Shown in pieces: positions 1-7,432 of a stretch of 53,158 nucleotides of DNA. The DNA is from Thalassotalea sp. (GTDB lineage Bacteria > Pseudomonadota > Gammaproteobacteria > Enterobacterales > Alteromonadaceae), in contig JAQWHD010000067.1 of the NCBI GenBank assembly GCA_029237915.1, positions 1-53,158 on the forward strand. Reading direction: 5' to 3'. The notes under the pieces were generated by a model. It saw only the letters and a program-made list of their open reading frames with translations. It had not been told where the DNA came from and did not search any database. Position numbers and translations under genes: made by a program. The stretch's first letter is position 1. Each line of letters begins with the position of its first letter.

Positions 1-147
1 GACCTTGGCCATTCTGTTGATACTAAGCCTAGCTGGGCTACAGATAGTGAATTAGATTATTTGGATATTCCTTCGTTGATCCGTAATAAAGAGTTTAATC
101 GGGGTAAGGGCAGTAATGTTAAGCCTGGTGCAGAGGATGATAGTTAG
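1..147 (+). CDS. C-terminal end of a protein with an FtsZ-like C-terminal peptide (partial)
   Basis: Frame 1 is open from the window edge to a TAG at 145-147, giving the last 48 residues of a protein that begins upstream. It contains DYLDIPSLIR at about residues 20-29 of the fragment. This closely resembles the conserved C-terminal peptide of FtsZ (DYLDIPAFLR in E. coli), which binds FtsA, ZipA and other division partners. A charged tail of about 19 residues follows, longer than the usual short gammaproteobacterial ending. No lpxC follows, as it does after ftsZ in most relatives. It may be a second FtsZ, a relocated ftsZ, or an unrelated protein carrying a look-alike peptide; the globular part is outside the window. 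Confidence 0.5.
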   Translation, partial: DLGHSVDTKPSWATDSELDYLDIPSLIRNKEFNRGKGSNVKPGAEDDS

Positions 148-180
148 GTTATTGGGTTGTAGGTTCTAAGTAAGGCTGGT

Positions 181-259
181 GGATCCCCGTCTACACGGGG
201 ACGACGAGTGATTAGTAGAGCGACGATGGTGTGCTATGGTCCAAGATAAGATACTGGCC
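181..259 (+). repeat. 79-bp intergenic repeat, copy 1
   Basis: A 79-bp unit begins with the palindromic element GGATCCCCGT...ACGGGGA followed by CGACGAG. It is repeated at 467-545 with only about five mismatches. The left part folds into a hairpin (CCCCGT pairing with ACGGGG). It belongs to the repeat family found again at 680, 2103-2229, 41315-41410 and at the right edge of the window. Confidence 0.85.
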
Positions 260-404
260 CCGACAATTGCTCATTAACAATGTGTTCACAACAAACTATT
301 GCAGTGTTTTACATTTGGTTAACGGTATTTTTCGTAGAAAGGTTTAATATTAAACACAGTTAACTTTCATAGTTTTCCTCCCTGAAATGCTATATTTTTT
401 TATG

Positions 405-430
405 CCACCTATCTTAGGTGGTTTTTTTTT
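405..430 (+). terminator. Rho-independent terminator with no close upstream gene
   Basis: CCACCT at 405-410 pairs with AGGTGG at 416-421 across a 5-nt loop and is followed directly by nine Ts. It lies 258 nt after the partial gene that ends at 147, with repeat copy 1 in between. It may therefore end that transcript, displaced by repeat insertion, or end a short non-coding RNA starting near 290-320. Confidence 0.75.
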
Positions 431-466
431 GCCTTTTTTTGGTGGTTTGGATTAAAGCGAAAGAAT

Positions 467-545
467 GGATCCCCGTCGACACGGGGACGACGAGAGATTA
501 GTAGAGTGACGATGGTGCGCTATGGTCCAAGATGAGATACTGGCC
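467..545 (+). repeat. 79-bp intergenic repeat, copy 2
   Basis: Second copy of the unit at 181-259, in the same orientation, with about five substitutions. Directly after it (570-600) is a different element of the form GATACCGGCCTTCGCCGGCATGACGA, which contains its own short palindrome. The stretch 148-766 has no gene; it holds these repeats, the terminator at 405-430 and the element at 680-706. Confidence 0.85.
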
Positions 546-679
546 TAGATCTATTTTATATCCCTTATTTGACTTAAACATAAGATACCGGCCTTCGCCG
601 GCATGACGATAGAGGGAATGGATTCCCGCCCCGACAATTACTCCAAGCATTGTTCTGATTGGTTGCGCCGAATTACTAT

Positions 680-706
680 GGATTCCCGTCTGCACGGGAA
701 CGACGA
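680..706 (+). repeat. Palindromic repeat, GGATTCCCGT...ACGGGAACGACGA type
   Basis: A 27-bp member of the same family, with TTCCCGT pairing with ACGGGAA. A half copy lies at about 620-630. It is near the 3' end of the WYL regulator gene that runs on the opposite strand. Confidence 0.75.
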
Positions 707-766
707 ATAGGGTAGGTACGTGATAGAAAGTTAAACGGAGCTAATGTTTGGTTATTAACTACTAAG

Positions 767-2008
767 TTATTCTTTGTCTTTCTTGTGTATCTTCTCTTTT
801 TTGTCTTTTTTCTTAGTCCATTCTTCTGGTGGTTTTTCACTAAATGATGCGTCATAGATTGAATAATGTTTATGACTTACGATTATTAATTCAGGCTCTA
901 GTGGTTTGTATATGTCTTCAAGCTCTAATGGTTTGTTTGTCTTTTTAGCTGCTGTTTTGGGTTTGTTTGGGCTTTCATTGTTTGCGTTTAGTTCGTACAT
1001 GTTGGTTAGCTTTTGCGCTATTTCTTTAAAGTACTGGCGTAACTTTTCTGGTGCTATTACTTCTACGCCATGGCCCAAGCCTCTAAGGAATGCTTTTAAT
1101 TGGGCGCTGTCTTTTACCGTTGCGCTTATTTGTACAAAGTCAGGATTACTGCATTCTATTACTTTTTGATCGTGTGAAAGCTTGGCATCTCTGAGAATAA
1201 ATGTGCTGTCTTTGCGTATTTTGATCACTAGCTGTATGTCTTGTTTCTTGCCTGGGTTGTTTAAGTACTTGGCGGTGACTTTTTCAAAGTCAAAGTTGTT
1301 TGGCGTACATAAATCATTATCTTCAATAACCACATCTTTAATCGAGCTAATTGGAAAGGTGTAATAGCCTTGATGCAGTTTGCCAAAGGTGCAAATTAGA
1401 ATAGGCATGCCATCTGTGTGTATTAAGCCCAATGGGTTAATGTGTTTGTAGTCTTTCCACACTTGGCTTTTGCTGGTTTTGAAAAATCGCTTTAAGTTGG
1501 CGCTCATTTGTTTTTTATGAAACAGCGCGTGCTTAATTAAACTTAAGGTTTCTTTATCAATTGTTGGGGTAATAATGGGTAGCGGGTTGGTGATCATTGC
1601 TACCGATTTCTTCCACTGTGAAATTAACGGGGTTTGCTCACTGCTTAAAATAGTATTGGCTTTGTCAAAATACGCTTGTAGGTCTTGCAATGTGCTTTCT
1701 GGTAATAATGATTGTGCCTGTTGCTCTAGCGTTGAAAAGGCAAGGGCAGTGTTGGCATCCATTAATGACACGTTTAGCTTTTTCCATTGGTTGTTAATAT
1801 ACCAACCAAATGGTTTAGAGCGTTTGTCTACTTCAAGGCCAAATAAGCCGAGTTTTTCCATCCCTTCCAAGTCACGCTGTATGCTGCGTATGGTTATATG
1901 ATCATGACCATTTTGGCTGAGTAAATCGAGTAGTTGCCTAGTTGAAATTTTTCTTGGTTGTCTTGGGATAAAGTCGAGTAAATCTAGGCGGCGTTGAAAG
2001 GCAGACAT
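767..2008 (-). CDS. WYL-domain transcriptional regulator (DeoR/YafY type)
   Basis: Predicted cytoplasmic DNA-binding regulator of 413 residues. Residues 1-75 form a winged helix-turn-helix (RQLLDLLSQNGH, then TIRSIQRDLEGMEKLGLFGL). A WYL-like sensor domain spans about 155-240 (KDYKHINPLGLI and GYYTFPISSIKDV), followed by a C-terminal extension to about 340. The last 70 residues are low-complexity and rich in Lys, Glu and Pro, ending in a very basic tail, which is unusual. WYL domains bind ligands or nucleic acids and often control DNA-damage, phage-defence or metabolic genes. Here the gene stands alone with repeat clusters on both sides, so no target can be named. Family assignment is firm; function is unknown. 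Confidence 0.85.
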   Translation of the reverse strand: MSAFQRRLDLLDFIPRQPRKISTRQLLDLLSQNGHDHITIRSIQRDLEGMEKLGLFGLEVDKRSKPFGWYINNQWKKLNVSLMDANTALAFSTLEQQAQSLLPESTLQDLQAYFDKANTILSSEQTPLISQWKKSVAMITNPLPIITPTIDKETLSLIKHALFHKKQMSANLKRFFKTSKSQVWKDYKHINPLGLIHTDGMPILICTFGKLHQGYYTFPISSIKDVVIEDNDLCTPNNFDFEKVTAKYLNNPGKKQDIQLVIKIRKDSTFILRDAKLSHDQKVIECSNPDFVQISATVKDSAQLKAFLRGLGHGVEVIAPEKLRQYFKEIAQKLTNMYELNANNESPNKPKTAAKKTNKPLELEDIYKPLEPELIIVSHKHYSIYDASFSEKPPEEWTKKKDKKEKIHKKDKE

Positions 2009-2102
2009 AAAGTGTAATGGTGTTAGGGCTATGCTTTGAAGATAAAGGCTTAGGGTAAAAAGGTCAATGGAATAATGGTTATTTATGGCAAGGTTGGATA
2101 AT

Positions 2103-2229
2103 GGATTCCCATCTTCATGGGAACGACGATGGTACTAGGTTGACGAGTAAAAGAATGGATTCCCATTTTCATGGGAACGACGATGGGTGGGTGTCCGCAG
2201 TGGGGATTCCTGTCGATACGGGAACGACA
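2103..2229 (+). repeat. Cluster of three palindromic repeats
   Basis: Three members of the GGATTCCC...GGGAACGACGA family occur at 2103-2129, 2157-2183 and 2204-2229. The first two have the stem CCCAT/ATGGG. In the third the stem is CCTGT/ACGGG, so the arms have co-varied, as expected for elements maintained as hairpins. They lie between the start of the WYL gene and the hydrolase gene. The gap 2009-2333 holds nothing else recognisable. Confidence 0.8.
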
Positions 2230-2333
2230 GATAGCACTGCAAGAGTATTTAAGTTAAGCTTAATTTATGAGATAAATGAGTTAGATATTTAAAACTTAGA
2301 TCCTAATAATAAAAATAAGAAGTGATAATAAGT

Positions 2334-3221
2334 ATGCAAGTTAGCCAAACTGAATTTATTAGTGGCACAAGTAAATGTGTTGCTGATTTATATTTACCAG
2401 ACGGTAATAAAATAACGCCGGTGATTGTAATGGCGCATGGTTTTGCGGGAGAGCGTAAAGCGCGTTTACCTGCTTTTGCTGAGCGTTTTTGTGATGCAGG
2501 ATATGCGGTGTTCTTATTTGACTATCGCGGCTTTGGTGACAGTGAAGGTGAGCCAAGGCAGTTGGTTTCGCCTTGGCGTCAATTGGATGACTGGCGTGCT
2601 GCCATCAGCTATGTGCGCAGCTTAACCAGTGTTGATAGCAAACGTTTAATGCTATGGGGTACGTCTTTTTCTGGTGGCCATGTGATTAAACTTGCCAGCG
2701 AAGACTTTAATATTCATGCGGTGATCTCGCAAATACCATTTACCTCGGGCGTTAACTTAGCCATGAGTAACTCCTTTAGTGAAATAGCCAGTATGTCTTT
2801 GGCTGGCATTAAAGATTATGCGCGTAGTGTCGTTGGTGCATCGCCTTTTACATACCCTGTGGTTGCTAGGCCAGGGCATAAGGCAATTATGAATACGGCT
2901 GAGTCGTATGATGGTTATTTGCAATTATTCCCAGAAGATACGCAATGGGTTAATGCCGTACCAGCACGAATTAACTTACAAATCCCTTTTTATAATCCGA
3001 ATCTAACTGCTCATAAAATAAAGTGTCCAGTACTCGTGCTTGCGGGTAGTGATGATAGTTTGATCCCCGCCACTTTAATTAAAAAAATGGCTGATGATAT
3101 TAACTATGCAGAATATGTAGAGCTACAAAGTAATCACTTTGAACCTTACGTAGGTGAATGTTTTGAGAAAAATATTGCACTGCAGCTAGATTTCTTAAAG
3201 CGTTGTTGTGCCGTTGTCTAG
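2334..3221 (+). CDS. Alpha/beta hydrolase
   Basis: Cytoplasmic alpha/beta-hydrolase fold protein of 295 residues. The oxyanion region is VMAHGFAGE. The nucleophile elbow is WGTSFSGGH, with Ser in a GxSxS rather than the textbook GxSxG setting. The acid is probably in GSDDSLIP and the base in SNHFEPY. It resembles uncharacterised dienelactone-hydrolase or acylaminopeptidase-like hydrolases. An in-frame GTG at 2322 is possible, but ATG 2334 has an AAGAAG at the right distance and is preferred. The gene is monocistronic and ends before a strong terminator. The substrate cannot be inferred. Confidence 0.85.
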   Translation: MQVSQTEFISGTSKCVADLYLPDGNKITPVIVMAHGFAGERKARLPAFAERFCDAGYAVFLFDYRGFGDSEGEPRQLVSPWRQLDDWRAAISYVRSLTSVDSKRLMLWGTSFSGGHVIKLASEDFNIHAVISQIPFTSGVNLAMSNSFSEIASMSLAGIKDYARSVVGASPFTYPVVARPGHKAIMNTAESYDGYLQLFPEDTQWVNAVPARINLQIPFYNPNLTAHKIKCPVLVLAGSDDSLIPATLIKKMADDINYAEYVELQSNHFEPYVGECFEKNIALQLDFLKRCCAVV

Positions 3222-3337
3222 TTGTCCGGTTACTTAGTCGTTTTGGCTGAGTTTACTAAGTTTAACTGGTGGGACTGGGCTTAGCTGAGGTTTAATTGAA
3301 TTGAGGCTTAACTGATTTAGGTTTAGTGAAGGTAGTA

Positions 3338-3369
3338 AGCACTAAGGGGGTAACCCTTAGTGCTTTTTT
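3338..3369 (+). terminator. Terminator between the hydrolase and S46 peptidase genes
   Basis: AGCACTAAGGG pairs perfectly with CCCTTAGTGCT (11 bp, 5-nt loop) and is followed by six Ts on the + strand. It ends the hydrolase transcript and sits 3 nt from the stop codon of the convergent peptidase gene. Confidence 0.85.
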
Positions 3370-3371
3370 AT

Positions 3372-5597
3372 TTACTCAGCAGCAGCAGTAACTGCGCTGT
3401 TAGTGATTGTGCTAGTTTCACTAAATTCAACGATATCCATTTCGTCAATTAAGTTTGTTGCACCATCAATGTGCTCCATAACCCATAGCATGTAACGTAC
3501 ATCAACATGAATTGAACGGTTTAATTTTTCATCATAATCCCAACCGCCAATAATACTTTCGTAAACCCCGTCAAACACTAAACCAACAAATTCAGCCTTG
3601 CTGTTTAATGTAGGTGAGCCAGAGTTACCACCGGTGATATCTAATGTACCTAAGAAATTAACCGGCACAGAATTTAAGTCAACTTTACGGTAGTCGCCGT
3701 ATTGCTTTTTAGCGATAAGGTCTAGCTGTCTTTGTGGTGAGTTAAATGGAAATTCACCAGTGTTTTTAGCTGCAAGTCCTTCAAGCGTTGTGAAAGCTTC
3801 TGCTCTAATACCGTCTTTAGGTGAGTAGCCTTTTACGTTGCCGTAAGTTACTCGTAATGTGCTGTTGGCATCGGCATAAACGGGAATGTCTTTTGCTGTG
3901 TTGTAAGCAATTAACGCTTCCATAAATTTAGGACGATAGGCTTGTATATTGCCCGTTAGCTCTTTCGACTGTTTCTCCATTGCAGCGCGCACTTTATAAG
4001 TGTTTACGGCTAATTCAATGAAAGGGTCGGTTGAGTCGTTAAATTCAGCTTCAGACTTTTGCATCCAGGCTAAACGAGTTGCTTCATCGCCAAGCTGGGT
4101 ATTACTGTAAACATTGTTCAGCTTAGTATTGAGGGCATCAATGTTTAGACCGTTTTCTAAACCAAAATATTGATCAAGCTCTTTAATACGTTGCTTCTCT
4201 GGTAGGGCAGCGTAATGAGTTAACATTAAGGTAAGGATTTTTTGATCTATGTCTTTGTCGAAACGGCGATTGATGGTTTTCATGCCTTGTGCAAATCTAT
4301 CCATATCACGTTGTTGATAACCTCGGATACGCTCTAGATCTGGCTTTTGTTTTTCAATAGCTAAACGGTGCAGCTTGTAAGCTGTGCTTAGTAACTGGCT
4401 TCTTGCCATATAAGACAATACATAACTTTGTGGAGCATATTCTTGGCTTTGTGCTACTAATGAATTTAATTGCGATAGTGCGTTACCGTATTCTTTCTTT
4501 AATTTTGCACTACTGTTAATCCATGAAGTTAAATCAGCTTCGAGTGCTTGCTTGCGCTCTAGTGTTGTGCCTTTACCGTAGCTTTCAATTAACGAACCAT
4601 AGTTTTTGGCATAATTGGCTAAACTTGCTAACTCGTTTTGGTACTTAATTCGCTTATCACTACCTTCAACAGAATTTTCGTGGATCAAGTTAATGATTTC
4701 TTCACGGTAGGTTTTAGCAATAGGGTAGGCCCAAGTAAATTGGTGTTCTACTTCGCTAGCAATTCGGTAGCGGTTAGTACGTCCAGGGTAGCCTAATACC
4801 ATAATGTAGTCACTTTCACTTACCGATGACTTGTTTACTTTTAAGTGATGTTGAGGTTGATAAGGCACATTGTCTACAGAATAATCAGCAGGTTTTCCGT
4901 CTTTACCAACATAGGCACGGTAAAATCCGTAATCGCCAGTATGGCGAGGCCACATCCAATTATCTATATCGCCACCATATTTACCAACACTTGAAGCTGG
5001 CGCATGAACTAAACGTACATCACGAATGGTTAACTGCTTAAATAAGTAATATTCAAGACCACCATGAAAATTTACCACGCTACAGCGGTAATCTTTGTTT
5101 TGCTCACATTCCGCAACTAATTTTTTGCTGTTTAGATCAATAAACTTATAACGCTCTTCGCCTCGCATATTATTAATGCCGGCGTTTATTAAGCTAGTAA
5201 CATCGGTAATTTCTTCGGTTACGTAAATTCTTTGACCAGGTGCTGCAGGTAATTCTTGGTCTAATGTTTTAGCTAAAAAACCATTTTTAAGTAAGTTGTT
5301 TTCTTCGGTTGAATTATATTGAACCGATCCATAAACACAATGATGATTACTCACGACCAATGCTTGATCAGATACAAAAGATGCCGAACATCCTCCTAAA
5401 CTGACAATTGCGCCCATAGGAAAGTCGGTAAGATTAGTTAAGCTTGCTGGGTCTAACTCTAAACCAGCAGCGGTAAGCTCTTCACTAATACTTGGTAATT
5501 GGTGTGGTTGCCACATACCTTCGTCGGCTATGGCGGTAATGTGAAAAGCCGCAACTGAAGCCACAGTAAGTCGCAAAAATGATGATAAGAACCTCAT
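3372..5597 (-). CDS. S46 family dipeptidyl-peptidase, DPP7 type
   Basis: Secreted serine exopeptidase of 741 residues that removes dipeptides from peptide N-termini in the periplasm. It begins with a signal peptide (about residues 1-24). The predicted triad is His86 (NHHC), Asp222 (HTGDYG) and Ser659 (GGNSGSP). In this family the residue 18 positions after the serine separates DPP11 (Arg, prefers Asp/Glu at P1) from DPP7 (Gly, prefers hydrophobic P1). Here it is Gly677 in VFDG, so the DPP7 type is inferred. A GGGAGA ribosome site precedes the ATG. The gene is monocistronic and fits a protein-scavenging marine heterotroph. Confidence 0.93.
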   Translation of the reverse strand: MRFLSSFLRLTVASVAAFHITAIADEGMWQPHQLPSISEELTAAGLELDPASLTNLTDFPMGAIVSLGGCSASFVSDQALVVSNHHCVYGSVQYNSTEENNLLKNGFLAKTLDQELPAAPGQRIYVTEEITDVTSLINAGINNMRGEERYKFIDLNSKKLVAECEQNKDYRCSVVNFHGGLEYYLFKQLTIRDVRLVHAPASSVGKYGGDIDNWMWPRHTGDYGFYRAYVGKDGKPADYSVDNVPYQPQHHLKVNKSSVSESDYIMVLGYPGRTNRYRIASEVEHQFTWAYPIAKTYREEIINLIHENSVEGSDKRIKYQNELASLANYAKNYGSLIESYGKGTTLERKQALEADLTSWINSSAKLKKEYGNALSQLNSLVAQSQEYAPQSYVLSYMARSQLLSTAYKLHRLAIEKQKPDLERIRGYQQRDMDRFAQGMKTINRRFDKDIDQKILTLMLTHYAALPEKQRIKELDQYFGLENGLNIDALNTKLNNVYSNTQLGDEATRLAWMQKSEAEFNDSTDPFIELAVNTYKVRAAMEKQSKELTGNIQAYRPKFMEALIAYNTAKDIPVYADANSTLRVTYGNVKGYSPKDGIRAEAFTTLEGLAAKNTGEFPFNSPQRQLDLIAKKQYGDYRKVDLNSVPVNFLGTLDITGGNSGSPTLNSKAEFVGLVFDGVYESIIGGWDYDEKLNRSIHVDVRYMLWVMEHIDGATNLIDEMDIVEFSETSTITNSAVTAAAE

Positions 5598-5956
5598 CTT
5601 GTTCTCCCTTTATAATTTAGTCTTGTCGTATTTTTAACCTCTGAATTTTGCTTAAATAGTTAGTTGTGGTCAAATCGAATAATTAACTATTAGTTTTAAT
5701 AATTATTAAAAAGACATTGCTGTAAAAAACACAACTACTATTTATTATCGAATAGTTATCTATTTATTAAAAACTCTTGTAAAACAGTATGTTGTATTTG
5801 ACGTTTTTAGAGGGTGATTTTTGACATTTTGCAATTTTCAAACTAGTTACAAATAACAACAGCATTTCAATAACTATTTATTTACAATGTTTTGTTTGAA
5901 CAGTAACCTAATTTGCTGTTTTTTTGTGTAGTACATTAATTGTTTAGTGGTCGTTA
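5598..5956. other. 359-bp divergent intergenic region
   Basis: Very AT-rich spacer between the divergent S46 peptidase and HNH nuclease genes, so it must hold both promoters. I see no clear operator, repeat or small gene in it. Confidence 0.6.
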
Positions 5957-6691
5957 ATGATTCAAAAGTATTTACCAGTCTTGGTGCTAGTTTGTTGTGC
6001 GCTGTTTTCTATTGAAAGCAGTGCTGCAGGTGTTGTAAAAAAATCTTCTTCGGGTATTTGTCATAATGAGCAAAGCTCTTATTACTCGCGCACCAAAAAC
6101 TATACGCCGTATCAAACACTCGAAGCTTGTGTTGCTTCTGGTGGTCGTTTACCTAAAGGCTCTATAACGCCTAAAGTGTCTAATGGTAATTCTTCTAGTG
6201 AGATTGTTGGCTCTGTCTATAAACGCAGTTACTTTGGTAGTGGTTGGGATGATGCCGATCACGATTGCCAAAACTCTCGTATGGAAGCGTTAATTGCTCA
6301 GTCTGTTGGTCAAGTTCATTTTAAAACGTCTAAGCAGTGCCAGGTGCGCTCTGGTAAATGGATCTCGCCGTTTACTGGCGCTGTTATATACGACGCCTCA
6401 ACAATTGATATCGACCATGTAGTGCCGCTTAAGTGGGCGTGGTTGCATGGCGCTAATACTTGGAGTGACGCTAAGCGTTTAGCATTTGCTAACGATGGCG
6501 CTAATTTGTTGAGTGTTGAAGCGAGTTTAAATAGAAGTAAAGGCGCGAAAGGTATTATTGATTGGTTACCACCGAGTAATCAATGCCAATACATTGCACG
6601 TTTTCTTCGGGTGATGAAAACCTATAAGCTCACGGTTAGTGATGCAGAGCTTGAGCAGATGAATTCGATTAAAGGCAGTTATTGTTCTTAG
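5957..6691 (+). CDS. Secreted HNH-type nuclease
   Basis: Exported protein of 244 residues with a signal peptide at about 1-24. Residues 33-66 form a small module starting GICH and ending CVASGGRLP; such Cys-containing modules recur in exported nucleases of marine bacteria. The C-terminal half is an HNH/DUF1524-like nuclease: DIDHVVPLKWAW (Asp153, His154, Pro157), then NDGANLLSVEASLNRSKG with Asn183 and Asn192 as likely metal and structural residues. Several cysteines suggest disulphides and a periplasmic or extracellular location. Likely roles are DNA scavenging for phosphate or nucleosides, or biofilm DNA turnover. Catalytic type is well supported; the biological role is inferred. Confidence 0.82.
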   Translation: MIQKYLPVLVLVCCALFSIESSAAGVVKKSSSGICHNEQSSYYSRTKNYTPYQTLEACVASGGRLPKGSITPKVSNGNSSSEIVGSVYKRSYFGSGWDDADHDCQNSRMEALIAQSVGQVHFKTSKQCQVRSGKWISPFTGAVIYDASTIDIDHVVPLKWAWLHGANTWSDAKRLAFANDGANLLSVEASLNRSKGAKGIIDWLPPSNQCQYIARFLRVMKTYKLTVSDAELEQMNSIKGSYCS

Positions 6692-6722
6692 AGGATATAG
6701 TTTATAGGTCTGTGGTATTGAG

Positions 6723-7028
6723 TCAAAACACTTCACCATGATTATTATTCGCACAGGCCTTACACAATAAATTATCAAACATGTGTCCGCTTAAGTTTAA
6801 TTCGTTACATTCACTGCACGTTAAAAAATACTCTTCGTTGTTAATAATTGCCTCTATCGCTTGGTTGATAGCTTGTTCGTTACTGTCTGCTGGCAGAGCT
6901 GTGATTAACTGTAAGTGCTCTTCTGGCGTATAAGGCGCAGGCCAAGAAATATCTTTTAAATAAATATTGGTGTGGTGTTCGTCTATTTCTATTTTGAAAT
7001 AACGATCAACAAAGGTGTTCTTGCTCAT
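6723..7028 (-). CDS. Small protein with a C-terminal zinc-ribbon-like motif
   Basis: 101-residue protein that I do not recognise. The last 35 residues carry two CxxC pairs, CSEC and CKAC, about 20 residues apart, which is the pattern of a zinc ribbon. The N-terminal part is acidic and predicted soluble, with no signal peptide or membrane segment. It is convergent with the nuclease gene and divergent from the toxin-antitoxin operon. The ribosome site is weak. Coding status rests on the clean zinc-ligand pattern and on the lack of any overlapping gene. Confidence 0.65.
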   Translation of the reverse strand: MSKNTFVDRYFKIEIDEHHTNIYLKDISWPAPYTPEEHLQLITALPADSNEQAINQAIEAIINNEEYFLTCSECNELNLSGHMFDNLLCKACANNNHGEVF

Positions 7029-7108
7029 AGTTAGCTATTTAATAAACATTAGGATTTAACTTTAGTATAGTGCTTTGCATCATTTTTTTATGTTTTGTTA
7101 ATATAAAA

Positions 7109-7137
7109 TTGCGTGTAGCTAATGGCTACACTATACT
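7109..7137 (+). promoter_or_regulatory. Toxin-antitoxin promoter with embedded operator palindrome
   Basis: TTGCGT at 7109-7114 and TATACT at 7132-7137 are separated by 17 bp and form a good sigma-70 promoter. The spacer holds an inverted repeat, TGTAGC at 7114-7119 and GCTACA at 7125-7130. A further TGTAG half site lies at about 7141. A repressor on the palindrome would block RNA polymerase directly, as expected for autoregulation by the DUF1778 antitoxin. Confidence 0.7.
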
Positions 7138-7168
7138 TGTGTGTAGTTAATAGATATACGAGGTTGTT

Positions 7169-7432
7169 ATGGCTAAAACATCACCAATAAATATGAGAGT
7201 TGAACCGTCTCAGCATGAGTTACTCACTCAAGCTGCTGCGGCACTTAATATGGATAGAACGACTTTTATTCTAGATGTCTCATGTAAAGAAGCTAGGAAT
7301 GTGCTTCTAGAGCAGCGTTTATTTAGTTTAGATGATGATAAGTTTGATGCTTTTGAGCAGGCTTTAAACGAACCTGTTGCTAACTACAAGCTTGATCAAT
7401 TAATGCAAAGTAAAGCTCCATGGGAAGAATAA
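7169..7432 (+). CDS. DUF1778 antitoxin (ribbon-helix-helix, TacA-like)
   Basis: 87-residue antitoxin of the GNAT-type type II systems. The N-terminal MRVEPSQHELLTQAAAALN segment is the ribbon-helix-helix start that binds DNA. MDRTTFILDVSCKEAR forms the next helix. The C-terminal half (LDDDKFDAFEQAL to the end) is the toxin-binding, unstructured neutraliser typical of DUF1778. An AGG lies just upstream of the ATG. The gene overlaps the toxin gene by 13 nt, so the two are co-translated, and it probably represses the promoter at 7109-7137. Confidence 0.93.
   Translation: MAKTSPINMRVEPSQHELLTQAAAALNMDRTTFILDVSCKEARNVLLEQRLFSLDDDKFDAFEQALNEPVANYKLDQLMQSKAPWEE

Noticed and set aside
498-695. A 65-codon open frame on the minus strand between repeats
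   Set aside because: It lies within repeat copies 2 and 680-706 and has no coding signature.
2101-2292. A 63-codon open frame through the palindromic repeats
   Set aside because: Its sequence is a translation of the repeats (the same DSH..GNDDG peptide twice), with no ribosome site or family match.
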